Notes: generated by a model not told the origin, from the letters alone. A DNA stretch of 64,000 nt from JAPOXR01 sp965219635 (GCA_965219635.1 OZ244783.1:124001-188000); one strand, 5' to 3'. Shown: positions 1 through 8,937, numbered from the stretch's first letter. Translations and numbers: made by a program.

Positions 1-633
1 TCGCGCAATTACGTATCGAGAATGATAGCAAGCATGGAGGCGCAATTGCGGCTGGGTTGGGCGGTGGAAGCCGTAACCCGCAAGCCGGATGGCGCATATG
101 TGAGGGCGGCTGGACAGGAAGCGGAACGGTTCGACAGTGTCATTTTCGCCTGTCATTCGGATACTTCACTTGCACTCCTGAAGGATGCTGACAAAAGCGA
201 ACGGCGCATCCTCGGCGGGATTCCATTCCGGAGCAACCGAATTGTATTGCATGGCGATGCACGATTGATGCCAACACGCAGGTCTTGCTGGTCGAGTTGG
301 GTCTATCTGGCGGGGGCGCGGCCGGACGAGGAACTTGCCTCGGTTACATACTGGATGAATTCCCTGCAGGGCATACCGCAGGACGCGCAATTGTTCGCGA
401 CCCTCAATCCATCGATCCAGATAGAGGAATCTCTTATCATTGATGAACACCCGTTCGATCATCCCCAGTACGACTCCGGTGCGATTGCCGCCCAGTCAGC
501 GCTTCCAACGATTCAGGGGCGCGGAAATACATGGTATTGTGGCGCCTGGACCGGGACGGGTTTTCATGAGGACGGCTTGGCAAGCGCCGTAAGGGTTGCC
601 CGGTCGCTGGGTGTTGCGCCTCCATGGGCGTGA
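1..633 (+). CDS. FAD-dependent amine-oxidase-type oxidoreductase, 5'-truncated
   Basis: This is the C-terminal part of a flavoprotein of the NAD(P)/FAD-dependent amine oxidase family. The reading frame is open from base 1 with no start, so the gene begins outside the window. The C-terminal motif WYCGAWTGTGFHEDGL near residues 178-191 of the visible part is the typical end of this family, where the tail helps bind FAD; the N-terminal Rossmann dinucleotide motif is missing from the window. Its stop lies inside the start of the DUF1365 gene (10-base overlap), the first of a chain of overlaps down to 5415. In Rhodobacter sphaeroides a similar gene set with a cyclopropane-synthase homologue belongs to the RpoE-ChrR singlet oxygen response (recalled knowledge). 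A role in acyl-chain oxidation or desaturation here is inference. Confidence 0.85.
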   Translation, partial: SRNYVSRMIASMEAQLRLGWAVEAVTRKPDGAYVRAAGQEAERFDSVIFACHSDTSLALLKDADKSERRILGGIPFRSNRIVLHGDARLMPTRRSCWSSWVYLAGARPDEELASVTYWMNSLQGIPQDAQLFATLNPSIQIEESLIIDEHPFDHPQYDSGAIAAQSALPTIQGRGNTWYCGAWTGTGFHEDGLASAVRVARSLGVAPPWA

Positions 634-1385
634 TCGGGTCTTCAACCATACGGGCAACTGTAAGCCATGCCCGGCGGGTTCCGGTAGACTACCGTTTCGT
701 CTACCGGGTTGACTACCTGCTCCTCGACGAAGCTGCGCTTGGCGGAGCAAGGGGCCCGAAGCTGTTTTCGTTTGGCCGGCGCAATCTGGTCTCCCTCTTT
801 CCGTCTGATCACGGCGTCACCGGCTGTCGAAGCGCAGAAGACGCTCGCCGGATTGCCCGGGAAGCGGGTGTCAACGGCATTGATGCCGTACTCCTGCTGA
901 CACATCCACGTTACTGGCACTATACCTTCAATCCGGTCAGCTTCTGGTTTCTGCTGGGCGGTTCCGGCAACCTACGGGCCGTGCTCGCCGAGGTTCACAA
1001 TACCTTCGGCGACCGTCACTGCTACCTTTGCCTGGGCAACGAAGGTGCCGATATAGGACGCGATTGCTGGACGGTCTCGGCCAAACGGTTTCACGTCTCG
1101 CCATTCTTCGACATTTCTGGAGAGTACCGGTTCCGGTTCTTCATTGACGAGACCCGTGTTGCAGTACGGATCGTCTATGACGATGCCGAGGGTGGCGGGC
1201 TCGAAACGGCCGTTGCGGGGACCCGCAGGCCATTCACCGACAAGGAACTTGCCGGTGCATTGCTGCGCCGGCCTTTTGGTGCCGCCCGGACGACATTCCT
1301 GATCCACTGGCATGCGTTGAAGCTCTGGATCCAGGGCGTGCCCTATCGGCGGCGGCCGGCACCGCCGGACCGGAGCATCACATGA
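624..1385 (+). CDS. DUF1365 family protein
   Basis: The 253-residue product matches the DUF1365 family by its conserved blocks: LFSFGRRNLVSLFPSDHG near residues 46-63, HYTFNPVSFWFL near 99-110, VHNTFGDRHCYL near 123-134 and KRFHVSPFF near 153-161. Family length is about 240-270, so it is complete. Its biochemistry is unknown to me. In many Proteobacteria the gene lies between a flavin amine oxidase and a cyclopropane fatty acid synthase homologue, as here, which points to membrane-lipid modification. The ATG lies inside the previous gene. The stop TGA overlaps the next ATG as ATGA, suggesting translational coupling. Confidence 0.88.
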   Translation: MGVIGSSTIRATVSHARRVPVDYRFVYRVDYLLLDEAALGGARGPKLFSFGRRNLVSLFPSDHGVTGCRSAEDARRIAREAGVNGIDAVLLLTHPRYWHYTFNPVSFWFLLGGSGNLRAVLAEVHNTFGDRHCYLCLGNEGADIGRDCWTVSAKRFHVSPFFDISGEYRFRFFIDETRVAVRIVYDDAEGGGLETAVAGTRRPFTDKELAGALLRRPFGAARTTFLIHWHALKLWIQGVPYRRRPAPPDRSIT

Positions 1386-1606
1386 AGACGCAAGAAACGG
1401 TGCCTCAACTTTCTTCTGCTGCCGGGCAAATCGCCGCTCTGCCGTGCCAGAAATGCGGCCGGGTGACTCCAATTGCCTTGGCGAAACTTGCCGATTGCAG
1501 CTTCACACCAAACTGTCCGGGCCAGATGGCCATGTGTGGGATTGTGGAGTCAACTCAACTCAATCGCGCGGCCTATCGGCTGACCCGCCCGCAGAGGTTA
1601 CGATGA
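1382..1606 (+). CDS. Small Cys-rich hypothetical protein (74 aa)
   Basis: This short ORF fits exactly between two real genes: its ATG forms an ATGA overlap with the DUF1365 stop, and its TGA forms another ATGA with the MFS start at 1603. The product has CQKC near residues 22-25 and further cysteines near 39, 45 and 52, a pattern that could bind zinc. The N-terminus has no signal peptide and there are no membrane segments. Codon choice looks plausible, but I recognise no family. The packing argument is the main support. The alternative is that this stretch is a leader kept open by chance between DUF1365 and the carrier gene. It is absent from the version of this operon that I remember, so it may be lineage specific. 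Confidence 0.5.
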   Translation: MKTQETVPQLSSAAGQIAALPCQKCGRVTPIALAKLADCSFTPNCPGQMAMCGIVESTQLNRAAYRLTRPQRLR

Positions 1607-2853
1607 CTTCTGTAATTCAACAGAGCATTGCGCGGCGGGATCTCTTTCCGCCGGGTGCGATTGCCGCCCTTCTCGCCTTCGCAGGCCTGCCGCTCTACAT
1701 CCATGCGCCGCGCTACTATGCTGAAGATATGGGCGTTGCCCTCCCCGCACTCGGTCTGGTGCTGTTGGCGGCGAGAGGCATCGACAGCTTGCAGGATCCG
1801 CTCATCGGCAGGTTGGCGGTGCGTTGGTCCCATCAACGCGAACTGTGGGCCGTGATCTCCGGAGTCCTGCTGTCAGCGGGGCTCTTCCTGTTGTTTGCGC
1901 CGCCGGGCTGGGGGGAACCTCTGCTGCGCCTCGTGCTTGGCCTGCTGATGTCCTTTACCGGATTCAGCGCGCTGCAGATTGCCCTTTACGATCACGGTCT
2001 GGCACAAGCGGTGCGCGCCGGTGGTGGCTTCACGCGTGTTGCCTTGTGGCGGGAGGCAGGCGGACTTGCGGGGATTTGCCTTGCCGCATTGACCCCGGCG
2101 GCACTGGGGCAGGTTTTTGGCGCCGGATTTGCCTATGTGGGGTATGCCATCTCATTCTCGGTCATCGCGCTGATCGTGCTTGGGTACATGCGCGGGCGCT
2201 GGCTCAACTCGGGTGGTTCCCGGTCAATGGTTCGGCTGAGCGATTCACTGCGGGTTCCCGGAGTTAAGGCCATTCTGGCGTTCGGGTTTGTAAATGCCCT
2301 GCCAACAGCAGTGACATCAACGCTGTTTCTCTTCTTTGTCGCCGATGTGATTGCAGCAGAACAGCATCAGGGTCCCTTGCTTCTGATCTTTTTCGCTGCA
2401 GCGGCTGCGGCAGCGCCTGCCTGGGCGAGGCTCGCCGGAAGACTCGGCCGCAGGGCTGCTCTTGCAACCGGCATGGCGCTCTCGGTTCCAGTGTTCGTCT
2501 GGGCATACCTGCTGGGTCCCGGAGACGTTGCTGCATTCTATGTCATTGCCGCCGCTTCAGGCGCTGCGCTTGGTGCTGACATGACTCTGGCGCCGGCGAT
2601 GTTGGCTGCCCGGATCCGTGGAAGTGGCAGCCAGGTGTTTGCTCTGTGGACGTTCCTGCAGAAGTCGGCCCTCGCACTCGCCGCCGGTGTGACGCTGCCA
2701 CTGCTGGCACTGGCAGGCTACGAACCTGCAGTTGCATCTGTAGATGGCCAAAGGGCTCTGGCCGGTGCCTATACGCTGGTGCCCTGTGCTCTCAAGTTGG
2801 CCGCCATTGCGCTGTTCCTGATCATTGTCAAAGAAACTGGAGAATACGAATGA
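1603..2853 (+). CDS. MFS carrier, glycoside-pentoside-hexuronide/cation symporter-like
   Basis: The 416-residue integral membrane protein has about twelve hydrophobic segments and the family-typical N-terminal stretch LAARGIDSLQDPLIGRL, where aspartates follow the second helix as in the GPH (melibiose-type) branch of the MFS. An upstream in-frame ATG exists at 1444, but the start at 1603 is preferred: it has AGAGG about 6 bases upstream, overlaps the preceding ORF as ATGA, and the protein then begins just before the first membrane helix. The stop overlaps the DUF3833 start as ATGA. In this operon type the carrier may move a lipid-related compound rather than a sugar; that is inference from neighbours. 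Confidence 0.85.
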   Translation: MTSVIQQSIARRDLFPPGAIAALLAFAGLPLYIHAPRYYAEDMGVALPALGLVLLAARGIDSLQDPLIGRLAVRWSHQRELWAVISGVLLSAGLFLLFAPPGWGEPLLRLVLGLLMSFTGFSALQIALYDHGLAQAVRAGGGFTRVALWREAGGLAGICLAALTPAALGQVFGAGFAYVGYAISFSVIALIVLGYMRGRWLNSGGSRSMVRLSDSLRVPGVKAILAFGFVNALPTAVTSTLFLFFVADVIAAEQHQGPLLLIFFAAAAAAAPAWARLAGRLGRRAALATGMALSVPVFVWAYLLGPGDVAAFYVIAAASGAALGADMTLAPAMLAARIRGSGSQVFALWTFLQKSALALAAGVTLPLLALAGYEPAVASVDGQRALAGAYTLVPCALKLAAIALFLIIVKETGEYE

Positions 2854-3407
2854 ACACGAAGCCTCTCCCTGATCCGCAAACCGGAGTCGGATACGGTTTG
2901 CGCGGCATCGACTCCTATGCAGCCGAGTCTCCGGTTCTTGATCTCAGGGAGTATCTGAACGGGCCGTTGACTGCTGCCGGGGTGTTTTTCGGCCTCTCAG
3001 GCCGGGTGGAACGGCGTTTCACCGTCGAGATGGTCGGGCAAACCTCTGGCAACAAAGTGACGCTCAACGAGTGGTTCCGTTACGACGATGGCGAGACGGG
3101 CGAGAGGTGCTGGGAAATGGAATTCCAGGACCATGGCAATTTTGCCGCAACGGCGCAGGATGTCGAAGGCAAGGCAAACGGTGCGCAAAGGGGGAATGCA
3201 GCGGTAATGCGCTACCGGCTGAGGTTGCCGAGACAGAAGGGCGAAATCGTGGTCGGGATGAAGGACTGGTTCTATCTGACCGATGACGGCACGCTCATCA
3301 ACCGGGCCCGCATGTCCAAGTTCGGGATCAAGGTCGGGGAGGTGGTTGCATCCTTCCGCCGGAATGAACCGGGAACTGCCACTGGCAAAGGGGCCGGCGG
3401 GTCATGA
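2850..3407 (+). CDS. DUF3833 family protein
   Basis: The 185-residue soluble protein has the conserved DUF3833 blocks LDLREYLNGPLTAAGVFFG near residues 29-47, RVERRFTVEM near 51-60, LNEWFRYDDGE near 69-79, and the C-terminal MKDWFYLTDDGTLINRARM and KFGIKVGEV. Some family members carry a lipoprotein signal; none is seen here. The ATG at 2850 forms ATGA with the carrier stop, while in-frame starts further upstream lie inside the carrier gene. Function is unknown. The family is regularly found with DUF1365 and cyclopropane-synthase homologues, and a lipocalin-like lipid-handling role is only a guess. Confidence 0.85.
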   Translation: MNTKPLPDPQTGVGYGLRGIDSYAAESPVLDLREYLNGPLTAAGVFFGLSGRVERRFTVEMVGQTSGNKVTLNEWFRYDDGETGERCWEMEFQDHGNFAATAQDVEGKANGAQRGNAAVMRYRLRLPRQKGEIVVGMKDWFYLTDDGTLINRARMSKFGIKVGEVVASFRRNEPGTATGKGAGGS

Positions 3408-4183
3408 GCAGGCTTGCAGGCAGGCGCTACTGGCTGGTTGGCGCCAGTGCCGGAATAGGCCGCCAGCTTGCCCTGCGCCTTGCGCGGGATGGAGCAGCCA
3501 TTGTCGCATCGGCTCGCGATGGGGCAGCGCTTGCCTCGCTGGTCGACATGATGGAGCCCGTGCAAACCTCCTCGGGTTGCCACGCTGCCGTGCCATTCGA
3601 CGTGTGTGACAGCGCTGCGACGAGGCAGGCATTCGAACACGCCGGCTCAATTGACGGTGTCATCTATTGTGCTGGAGCTTACGAGCCGATGTCGGCTCGG
3701 AAACCCGACCTTGGTGCGCTTGAAGCGATCGTCGACGTGAACCTCACGGGGGCCTTGCGCGTGCTTGCCGCCTGCGTTCCCGGGTTTTGCCAGCGAGGAT
3801 ACGGGCATGTCGTGCTTATCGGGTCGCTTTCGGGCTATCGCGGTTTGCCGGATGCTTGGGGATATGGCGCAACCAAGTCGGCTCTCATTCACCTTGCAGA
3901 AAACCTGCGCTGCGACCTGCGTGGAACTGGGGTAGAAGTCCAGGTTTGCAATCCTGGTTTTGTTGCGACGCGCCTGACCGACAAGAACAGCTTCGACATG
4001 CCGTTCCTGATGACGGCGGAGGAGGCGGCCCGCCGGATCGCTCTTGGCATGGCGGGGAAGCGGTTCGAATTCGCCTTTCCCTTCGCGATGAAGGCAATCT
4101 TCAGTTTTCTTTCGGCCCTGCCGGGGCCACTCTATTTCTGGTTGTTGGGGCTGCTTGGCAGCAGGAAGGACGGCAAGTCATGA
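3404..4183 (+). CDS. Short-chain dehydrogenase/reductase
   Basis: This is a classical SDR of 259 residues. The cofactor motif GASAGIG is near residues 13-19, and the catalytic Ser/Tyr/Lys region appears as GSLSG with YGATKSA near residues 151-157. The usual NNAG motif is changed to CAGAY. The C-terminal tail from about residue 225 is hydrophobic (AIFSFLSALPGPLYFWLLGLLG), which suggests membrane association and would suit a lipid substrate. The gene overlaps its neighbours as ATGA on both sides. The reduced or oxidised substrate is not known. Confidence 0.87.
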   Translation: MSRLAGRRYWLVGASAGIGRQLALRLARDGAAIVASARDGAALASLVDMMEPVQTSSGCHAAVPFDVCDSAATRQAFEHAGSIDGVIYCAGAYEPMSARKPDLGALEAIVDVNLTGALRVLAACVPGFCQRGYGHVVLIGSLSGYRGLPDAWGYGATKSALIHLAENLRCDLRGTGVEVQVCNPGFVATRLTDKNSFDMPFLMTAEEAARRIALGMAGKRFEFAFPFAMKAIFSFLSALPGPLYFWLLGLLGSRKDGKS

Positions 4184-5415
4184 CCAATCTGGATGCCCGG
4201 GCAGCGGGTTACATTGAACTGGGTACGGACAGGCCGTCCCTGCCGCTCATGTTCCGCTTCGTCCTTCCCATGCTCAATGGCATTGAACGCGGTTCGATCG
4301 AGATCGGGTTGCCGAACGGCCAGCAGGTCAGAGCCATAGGAAACCAGCCGGGACCGGCTGCCCAGATCTCGGTGCTGAACCGCAGGTTCTTTCCGCGGCT
4401 GCTCTTGGCCGGGGATCAGGGGTTCGGGGAGATGTTCATGGACGGCTGGTGGACATCGGCCGATCTTCAGTCCCTGCTGGATGTCATCCTGCTCAACAAC
4501 GAGAACATGGCGCGGCGCTTTCCGGGCGCTGGCCTGTTCCGCCTGCGGGAACGCCTTCGCCACAATCTGAACGGCAACAGCCGCAGGGGATCGCAGCGCA
4601 ACATCGCCCACCACTACGATCTCGGAAACGAGTTCTATAGCCTGTGGCTGGATAGGACGATGACATATTCGTCGGCATTGTTCAGGACGGGGCAGGAAAG
4701 CCTCGAAGAAGCGCAGAAGAACAAATATGCCGCCATCTGCGACCTGCTGGCTGCGTCATACGGGGACCGGGTTCTCGAGATAGGCTGCGGCTGGGGCGGC
4801 TTTGCCGAATATGCGGTCCGCGAGCGGGGTCTCCGGGTGACTGCATTGACCATCTCCCGCGAACAGCACGAACACGCCCGGCGGCGACTGTTCGAGGCAG
4901 GACTGGCGGACCGGGCCGAGGTTTTGCTGCGCGATTACCGGGATGAACGGGGGGTCTATGACAGGATCGCCTCGATCGAGATGATTGAGGCGGTTGGCGA
5001 AAAATTCTGGCCTGCCTACTTTTCGGCGCTTCATGACCGGCTTCGGCCAGGCGGGATAGCAGCGCTGCAAGCGATCACGATTGCCGACCGGCTGTTCCCG
5101 CAATACCGGGCAAGGGTGGACTTCGTCCAGAAGCACATCTTTCCTGGCGGGTTGTTGCCAAGCCCCGGAGCAATGGAATCCAATTCGAAAGCGGCAGGTT
5201 TGGAAACGATCGGCGTTGAGTCCTCTGCTGAAAGTTATTCGCAGACGCTGCGCATGTGGCGGGCCCGCTTCAACGATCGATGGGAAAAAATTGCCCGCCA
5301 TGGTTTCGACCGCCGCTTTCACCGCATGTGGAACTTCTACCTGGCAGCAAGCGCGGCAGGATTTGCTGCGGGAACGACCGACGTCGTGCGGATTGCCTAT
5401 CGGCGGCCAGGGTGA
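4180..5415 (+). CDS. Cyclopropane-fatty-acyl-phospholipid synthase family methyltransferase
   Basis: The 411-residue protein belongs to the SAM-dependent Cfa family, which adds a methylene or methyl group from S-adenosylmethionine to the double bond of phospholipid acyl chains at the membrane surface. The SAM-binding motif VLEIGCGWGGFA lies near residues 195-206. Further family motifs are IASIEMIEAVGEKFW and the downstream FVQKHIFPGGLLPS, and HHYDLGNEFYSLWLD lies before the SAM domain. Length fits the family. It is the last gene of the coupled operon (ATGA at 4180). It could be a true cyclopropane synthase or a paralogue making methylated or furan fatty acids; co-occurrence with the oxidoreductase and DUF1365 favours a modified-acyl role. 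Confidence 0.9.
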   Translation: MTNLDARAAGYIELGTDRPSLPLMFRFVLPMLNGIERGSIEIGLPNGQQVRAIGNQPGPAAQISVLNRRFFPRLLLAGDQGFGEMFMDGWWTSADLQSLLDVILLNNENMARRFPGAGLFRLRERLRHNLNGNSRRGSQRNIAHHYDLGNEFYSLWLDRTMTYSSALFRTGQESLEEAQKNKYAAICDLLAASYGDRVLEIGCGWGGFAEYAVRERGLRVTALTISREQHEHARRRLFEAGLADRAEVLLRDYRDERGVYDRIASIEMIEAVGEKFWPAYFSALHDRLRPGGIAALQAITIADRLFPQYRARVDFVQKHIFPGGLLPSPGAMESNSKAAGLETIGVESSAESYSQTLRMWRARFNDRWEKIARHGFDRRFHRMWNFYLAASAAGFAAGTTDVVRIAYRRPG

Positions 5416-5558
5416 ACAACGCGGCCGGAGGAACAGGGATGGTTGGCATCGCGATGCTGGATGTGAAGGCGACTGTTTCCTGGCCGCCTGTTTGATCAGC
5501 AACTGGTGTGGATTGGTCGATTGGCGGGCAATCGGTGTTGTACCGCGGCCGCTTGCAG

Positions 5559-6254
5559 TCAGGCTGCTGCTTCGACGATGCGTCCGCGATCCAGATGAAC
5601 CGTTCTGTCCATGCGCTGGGCAAGCGCCACGTTATGTGTGGCAATGACGGCGGCAAGCCCGGAGGTGCGGGCGACCTCCAGCAGCATATCGAAGACCTGG
5701 GCAGAAGTGCGTGTGTCGAGGTTGCCGGTGGGTTCGTCCGCGAGAAGCAGGCCAGGACTGTTTGCCAGCGCCCGGCACACTGCCGTACGCTGCTGTTCGC
5801 CTCCGGAGAGTTCTGCCGGCCGGTGATCGGCCCGGTCCGATAGCCCAACCGAGTCCAGCAGGTCCCGTGCTCTTTCCGTAGCCCGCTTGCGTGTTGTTCC
5901 ATCAAAGAGTTGTGGCAGGATCACGTTTTCCAGGGCCGTGAACTCGGGGAGCAGATGGTGAAACTGATAGACAAAGCCGATCTCGCGGCGGCGGATTTGC
6001 GTGCGTGTCCGGTCTGGGGGGACGGCAGGGTAGGTTTCGAAATCCCTGATGCGCAGACTGCCTGAATCCGGACTGTCGAGAAGCCCGGCGATGTGAAGCA
6101 GCGTTGACTTGCCGGATCCGGATGGTGCCAGCAGGCCAACGATTTCACCGGCGCCAACACTCAGGTCCGCACCGTCGAGCACCCTGATCTCGTTGGCGGA
6201 TCCCTGATTGTAGACCTTTACGATCCCGTTCATCGAGAGCACTTGCCTATTCAT
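5559..6254 (-). CDS. lolD: Lipoprotein-releasing ABC transporter ATP-binding protein LolD
   Basis: The 231-residue ABC ATPase carries Walker A APSGSGKST near residues 43-51, the signature LSGGEQQR, and Walker B LLLADEP. The block VYQFHHLLPEFTALENVILP is characteristic of the LolD branch of the MacB/LolD group. It powers extraction of outer-membrane lipoproteins from the inner membrane to LolA. The chosen ATG overlaps the permease stop by 8 bases; the frame stays open further upstream but that would run through the permease gene. It lies downstream of proS and the permease, the usual alphaproteobacterial order. Confidence 0.93.
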   Translation of the reverse strand: MNRQVLSMNGIVKVYNQGSANEIRVLDGADLSVGAGEIVGLLAPSGSGKSTLLHIAGLLDSPDSGSLRIRDFETYPAVPPDRTRTQIRRREIGFVYQFHHLLPEFTALENVILPQLFDGTTRKRATERARDLLDSVGLSDRADHRPAELSGGEQQRTAVCRALANSPGLLLADEPTGNLDTRTSAQVFDMLLEVARTSGLAAVIATHNVALAQRMDRTVHLDRGRIVEAAA

Positions 6255-7542
6255 ATCGGAGCGCCTCAACCGGATCCATGCGCGCTGCGCGCCGGGCAGG
6301 GAATATGGTGACGACAAAAGACAGGCCAAGCGACAGTACAACCGCCGAAACCACATCTGGAAGTTCGAGCCGTGCCGGAAGCTCGGACAGAAACCGGACT
6401 TCCGGGTCCCAGACACCGCCGCCGGCAAGCAGATTGACCAGGTCGAAGATGGGATCGATGTAAATCGCAAACAGGCAACCGAATATGACGCCAAATATGG
6501 TTCCTATGATGCCGATTATTGCGCCGCACAGGAAGAAGACCCTCTGCACCGAGCCCTGGCTGAGCCCCATCGTCCGCAGTATTCCAATGTCGCGGCCCTT
6601 GTTCTTGACGAGCATGACCAGGCCTGAAACAATGTTTGAGGCGGCAATCAGCACCAGGATGGACATGATGATGAACATCACATTGTCCTCCATCTGAAGC
6701 GCCCTGAGGAATGCTCCGGAGGAGTCCTTCCACGACCAGGAATAGTAGTTGGAACCGGCAGCGGCGAGCAGTTCCTCCTCCATGGCATCTATACGTTCGG
6801 GATCCTCGACAAAGACCTCAATCTCGTCGGCGCCTCCCTCGAGACCCATGAACTTCTGCGCCTCGGCAAACGGCAGGTAAACCCGCACCCTGTCGATGTC
6901 GTAACGTCCGACACCGAATATGTAGACGACGGTGTAGCGGTTGATCCTCGGGACGATACCGAAAGCGGTCTTCGCTCCATCAGGTGAGATCAGCCGGATG
7001 GTGTCGCCGATGCCGGCTCCGAGTTCGCGGGCGACACCGGTTCCGATCGCAATGCCATTGCCGAAATCGGCAATGTCCCCGGCGGATGTCTCAGGCTCAA
7101 GCAACAGGGGAAGTGAGGAGAGGTCCTGAGGCCTCACGCCGAAAAGTTCCACCCCAGCATTCCTGAACTCGGATGAAGCCAGCAACTGAGCCCGGACGAT
7201 CGGCGTGGCCCGCACAACGCCTTCAACTTTGGAGAGCCGCTCGGCGAGGTCCTCGTATTCCGTCAGCACATCGGATCTTTGGCCACTCTCGGTGCGGTAG
7301 ATCCCCGTATAGATCGATGCATGTGCATTGGCGCCAAGCACGGTGTTCATGAATTCCGTTCGGAACCCGGAACGCACTGACATCGTGGCCACGAGGGCAA
7401 ACACCGCGATGGCGATTCCGATGATCGAGATCACCGTCATTGCGCTGACACCGCCCTCGCTGCGGCGCGACCTCAGGTAGCGCCAGGCAAGCATCCATTC
7501 GAATGCCGCGAATGGGGCAGGGTTTGAGTCGCGTGCTTTCAT
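6247..7542 (-). CDS. Lipoprotein-releasing ABC transporter permease, LolC/LolE family
   Basis: The 431-residue protein has a membrane helix near residues 30-60 (VISIIGIAIAVFALV), a large periplasmic domain and three C-terminal membrane segments, the MacB/LolC/LolE layout. The block KNKGRDIGILRTMGLS marks the FtsX-like permease domain that couples to the ATPase. Only one permease gene is present, so the complex may be a homodimer of a LolF-like hybrid or use a partner elsewhere. An upstream TTG at 7560 is possible, but the ATG at 7542 gives the usual N-terminus. It lies 42 bases after proS and overlaps lolD, so all three are probably co-transcribed. Confidence 0.92.
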   Translation of the reverse strand: MKARDSNPAPFAAFEWMLAWRYLRSRRSEGGVSAMTVISIIGIAIAVFALVATMSVRSGFRTEFMNTVLGANAHASIYTGIYRTESGQRSDVLTEYEDLAERLSKVEGVVRATPIVRAQLLASSEFRNAGVELFGVRPQDLSSLPLLLEPETSAGDIADFGNGIAIGTGVARELGAGIGDTIRLISPDGAKTAFGIVPRINRYTVVYIFGVGRYDIDRVRVYLPFAEAQKFMGLEGGADEIEVFVEDPERIDAMEEELLAAAGSNYYSWSWKDSSGAFLRALQMEDNVMFIIMSILVLIAASNIVSGLVMLVKNKGRDIGILRTMGLSQGSVQRVFFLCGAIIGIIGTIFGVIFGCLFAIYIDPIFDLVNLLAGGGVWDPEVRFLSELPARLELPDVVSAVVLSLGLSFVVTIFPARRAARMDPVEALRYE

Positions 7543-7584
7543 CTTCGGGTGCGGCAACAATCAGAGCCGTGCATTTCCTGTAAC

Positions 7585-8937
7585 TCAGGAACCCAGTCCG
7601 GCGGCCCGGCATATCCCGGAGAGCTTCCGGGCGGCTTCTTCGGGGCCGAGTTTTTCGGTCTCGCCTGTTCTGCGGCAGGTGAGTTCGACATGGCCGTCTG
7701 CCAGTCCCCGTGGCCCGACAGTAATCCGCCATGGCAATCCGATCAGGTCCATGGTCGAGAATTTCGCGCCGGCGCGTTCATCGGTGTCATCAACCAGCGG
7801 CTCCAGCCCGTTTGCTTCCAGAATGCCGGCGATCTGCTGGCAAATCTCACCTGTCCGGCTGTCGCCCGGAGCAAGGTTGATGATGCCGGCCGGGAAGGGG
7901 GCGACAGCCTCCGGCCAGACAATGCCCTTGTCGTCGTGGCAGGCCTCGATGATGGCGCCTGCCAGCCGGGAAACACCGATGCCGTGCGACCCCATATGGA
8001 CCGGAGTTGCGACTCCGTCAGGGCCAGTGACAGTTGCCTTCATCGGTTCAGAGTACTTTGTGCCGAAATAGAAGATTTGCCCGACCTCAATCCCCCGGGA
8101 ACTGCGCCGGCGCTCCTCCGGAACTGCACGCAGAAACTGTTCCTGGTCGTGTGTTTCGTCTGTCCGGGCATAGGGTGCCGTCCATTCCTCCACGATCCCA
8201 GCGCACTGCTGCCTGTCGTCGAAGTCCACCGACCGGCCTCCGAGGCCAAGTTCGAGAATGGCGCTGTCGAAGAACACTTCCGACTCGCCCGTATCGGCAA
8301 GAACCAGGAATTCATGACTGTGCGTGCCGCCGATCGGGCCCGTGTCTGCACGCATCGGTATCGCTTTCAGCCCCATGCGCTCATACGTGCGCAGATAGCT
8401 CACCATGTGCCTGTTGTAGGAGTGGATGGCGGCATCCTGGTCCAGATCGAAGTTGTAGCCGTCCTTCATCAGGAACTCGCGCCCCCGCATCACGCCGAAG
8501 CGCGGGCGCATCTCGTCGCGGAACTTCCATTGCACATGGTACAGGGTCAGGGGCAGTTCCTTGTAGGAGCGCACATGACTCCGGAAGATGTCCGTGATCA
8601 ACTCCTCGTTCGTCGGCCCATACAAGAGGTCGCGTCCGTGGCGATCCCTGATGCGCAGCATCTCTTCGCCATAGTCGTCATAACGGCCGGATTCCTGCCA
8701 TAGGGCCGCGGGCTGCAAGGTGGGCATCAACAGTGGAATGTGGCCAGCCCGCTGCTGTTCTTCGTGTACGATCTGTTCGATACGCTGAAGGACACGCAGG
8801 CCGAGTGGCATCCAGGAATATATGCCGGCGGATGCCTGCCGGATCATTCCTGCCCGCAGCATCAGCCGGTGGCTCACGATCTGTGCCTCGGCCGGTGTTT
8901 CCTTCAACACCGGCAGAAAGTACCTGGACATCAGCAT
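7585..8937 (-). CDS. proS: Prolyl-tRNA synthetase (short, class II)
   Basis: The 450-residue enzyme charges tRNA-Pro with proline. Class II motifs are visible: LMLRAGMIRQASAGIYSWMP near the N-terminus (motif 1 area), LTLYHVQWKFRDEMRPRFGV (motif 2), and GSHGIGVSRLAGAI (motif 3). The length of about 440-450 matches the alphaproteobacterial form lacking the inserted YbaK-type editing domain. The start at 8937 is preferred over an upstream in-frame ATG because GGAGG stands about 8 bases before it and the protein then begins MLMSRYFLPVLKETP, the usual N-terminus. It heads the lolC/E-lolD operon. Confidence 0.95.
   Translation of the reverse strand: MLMSRYFLPVLKETPAEAQIVSHRLMLRAGMIRQASAGIYSWMPLGLRVLQRIEQIVHEEQQRAGHIPLLMPTLQPAALWQESGRYDDYGEEMLRIRDRHGRDLLYGPTNEELITDIFRSHVRSYKELPLTLYHVQWKFRDEMRPRFGVMRGREFLMKDGYNFDLDQDAAIHSYNRHMVSYLRTYERMGLKAIPMRADTGPIGGTHSHEFLVLADTGESEVFFDSAILELGLGGRSVDFDDRQQCAGIVEEWTAPYARTDETHDQEQFLRAVPEERRRSSRGIEVGQIFYFGTKYSEPMKATVTGPDGVATPVHMGSHGIGVSRLAGAIIEACHDDKGIVWPEAVAPFPAGIINLAPGDSRTGEICQQIAGILEANGLEPLVDDTDERAGAKFSTMDLIGLPWRITVGPRGLADGHVELTCRRTGETEKLGPEEAARKLSGICRAAGLGS

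Noticed and set aside
1444..1602. N-terminal extension of the MFS carrier
   Set aside because: The start at 1603 has a ribosome site and ATGA overlap; the extension is polar and would overlap the small Cys ORF.
5412..5495. 27-codon ORF with GTGA overlap after the Cfa-like gene
   Set aside because: Too short, no motif, and GTGA overlaps arise easily; no neighbour needs it.
7549..8703. Long plus-strand frame opposite proS
   Set aside because: Antisense to a clear prolyl-tRNA synthetase with all class II motifs; composition is that of a shadow frame.
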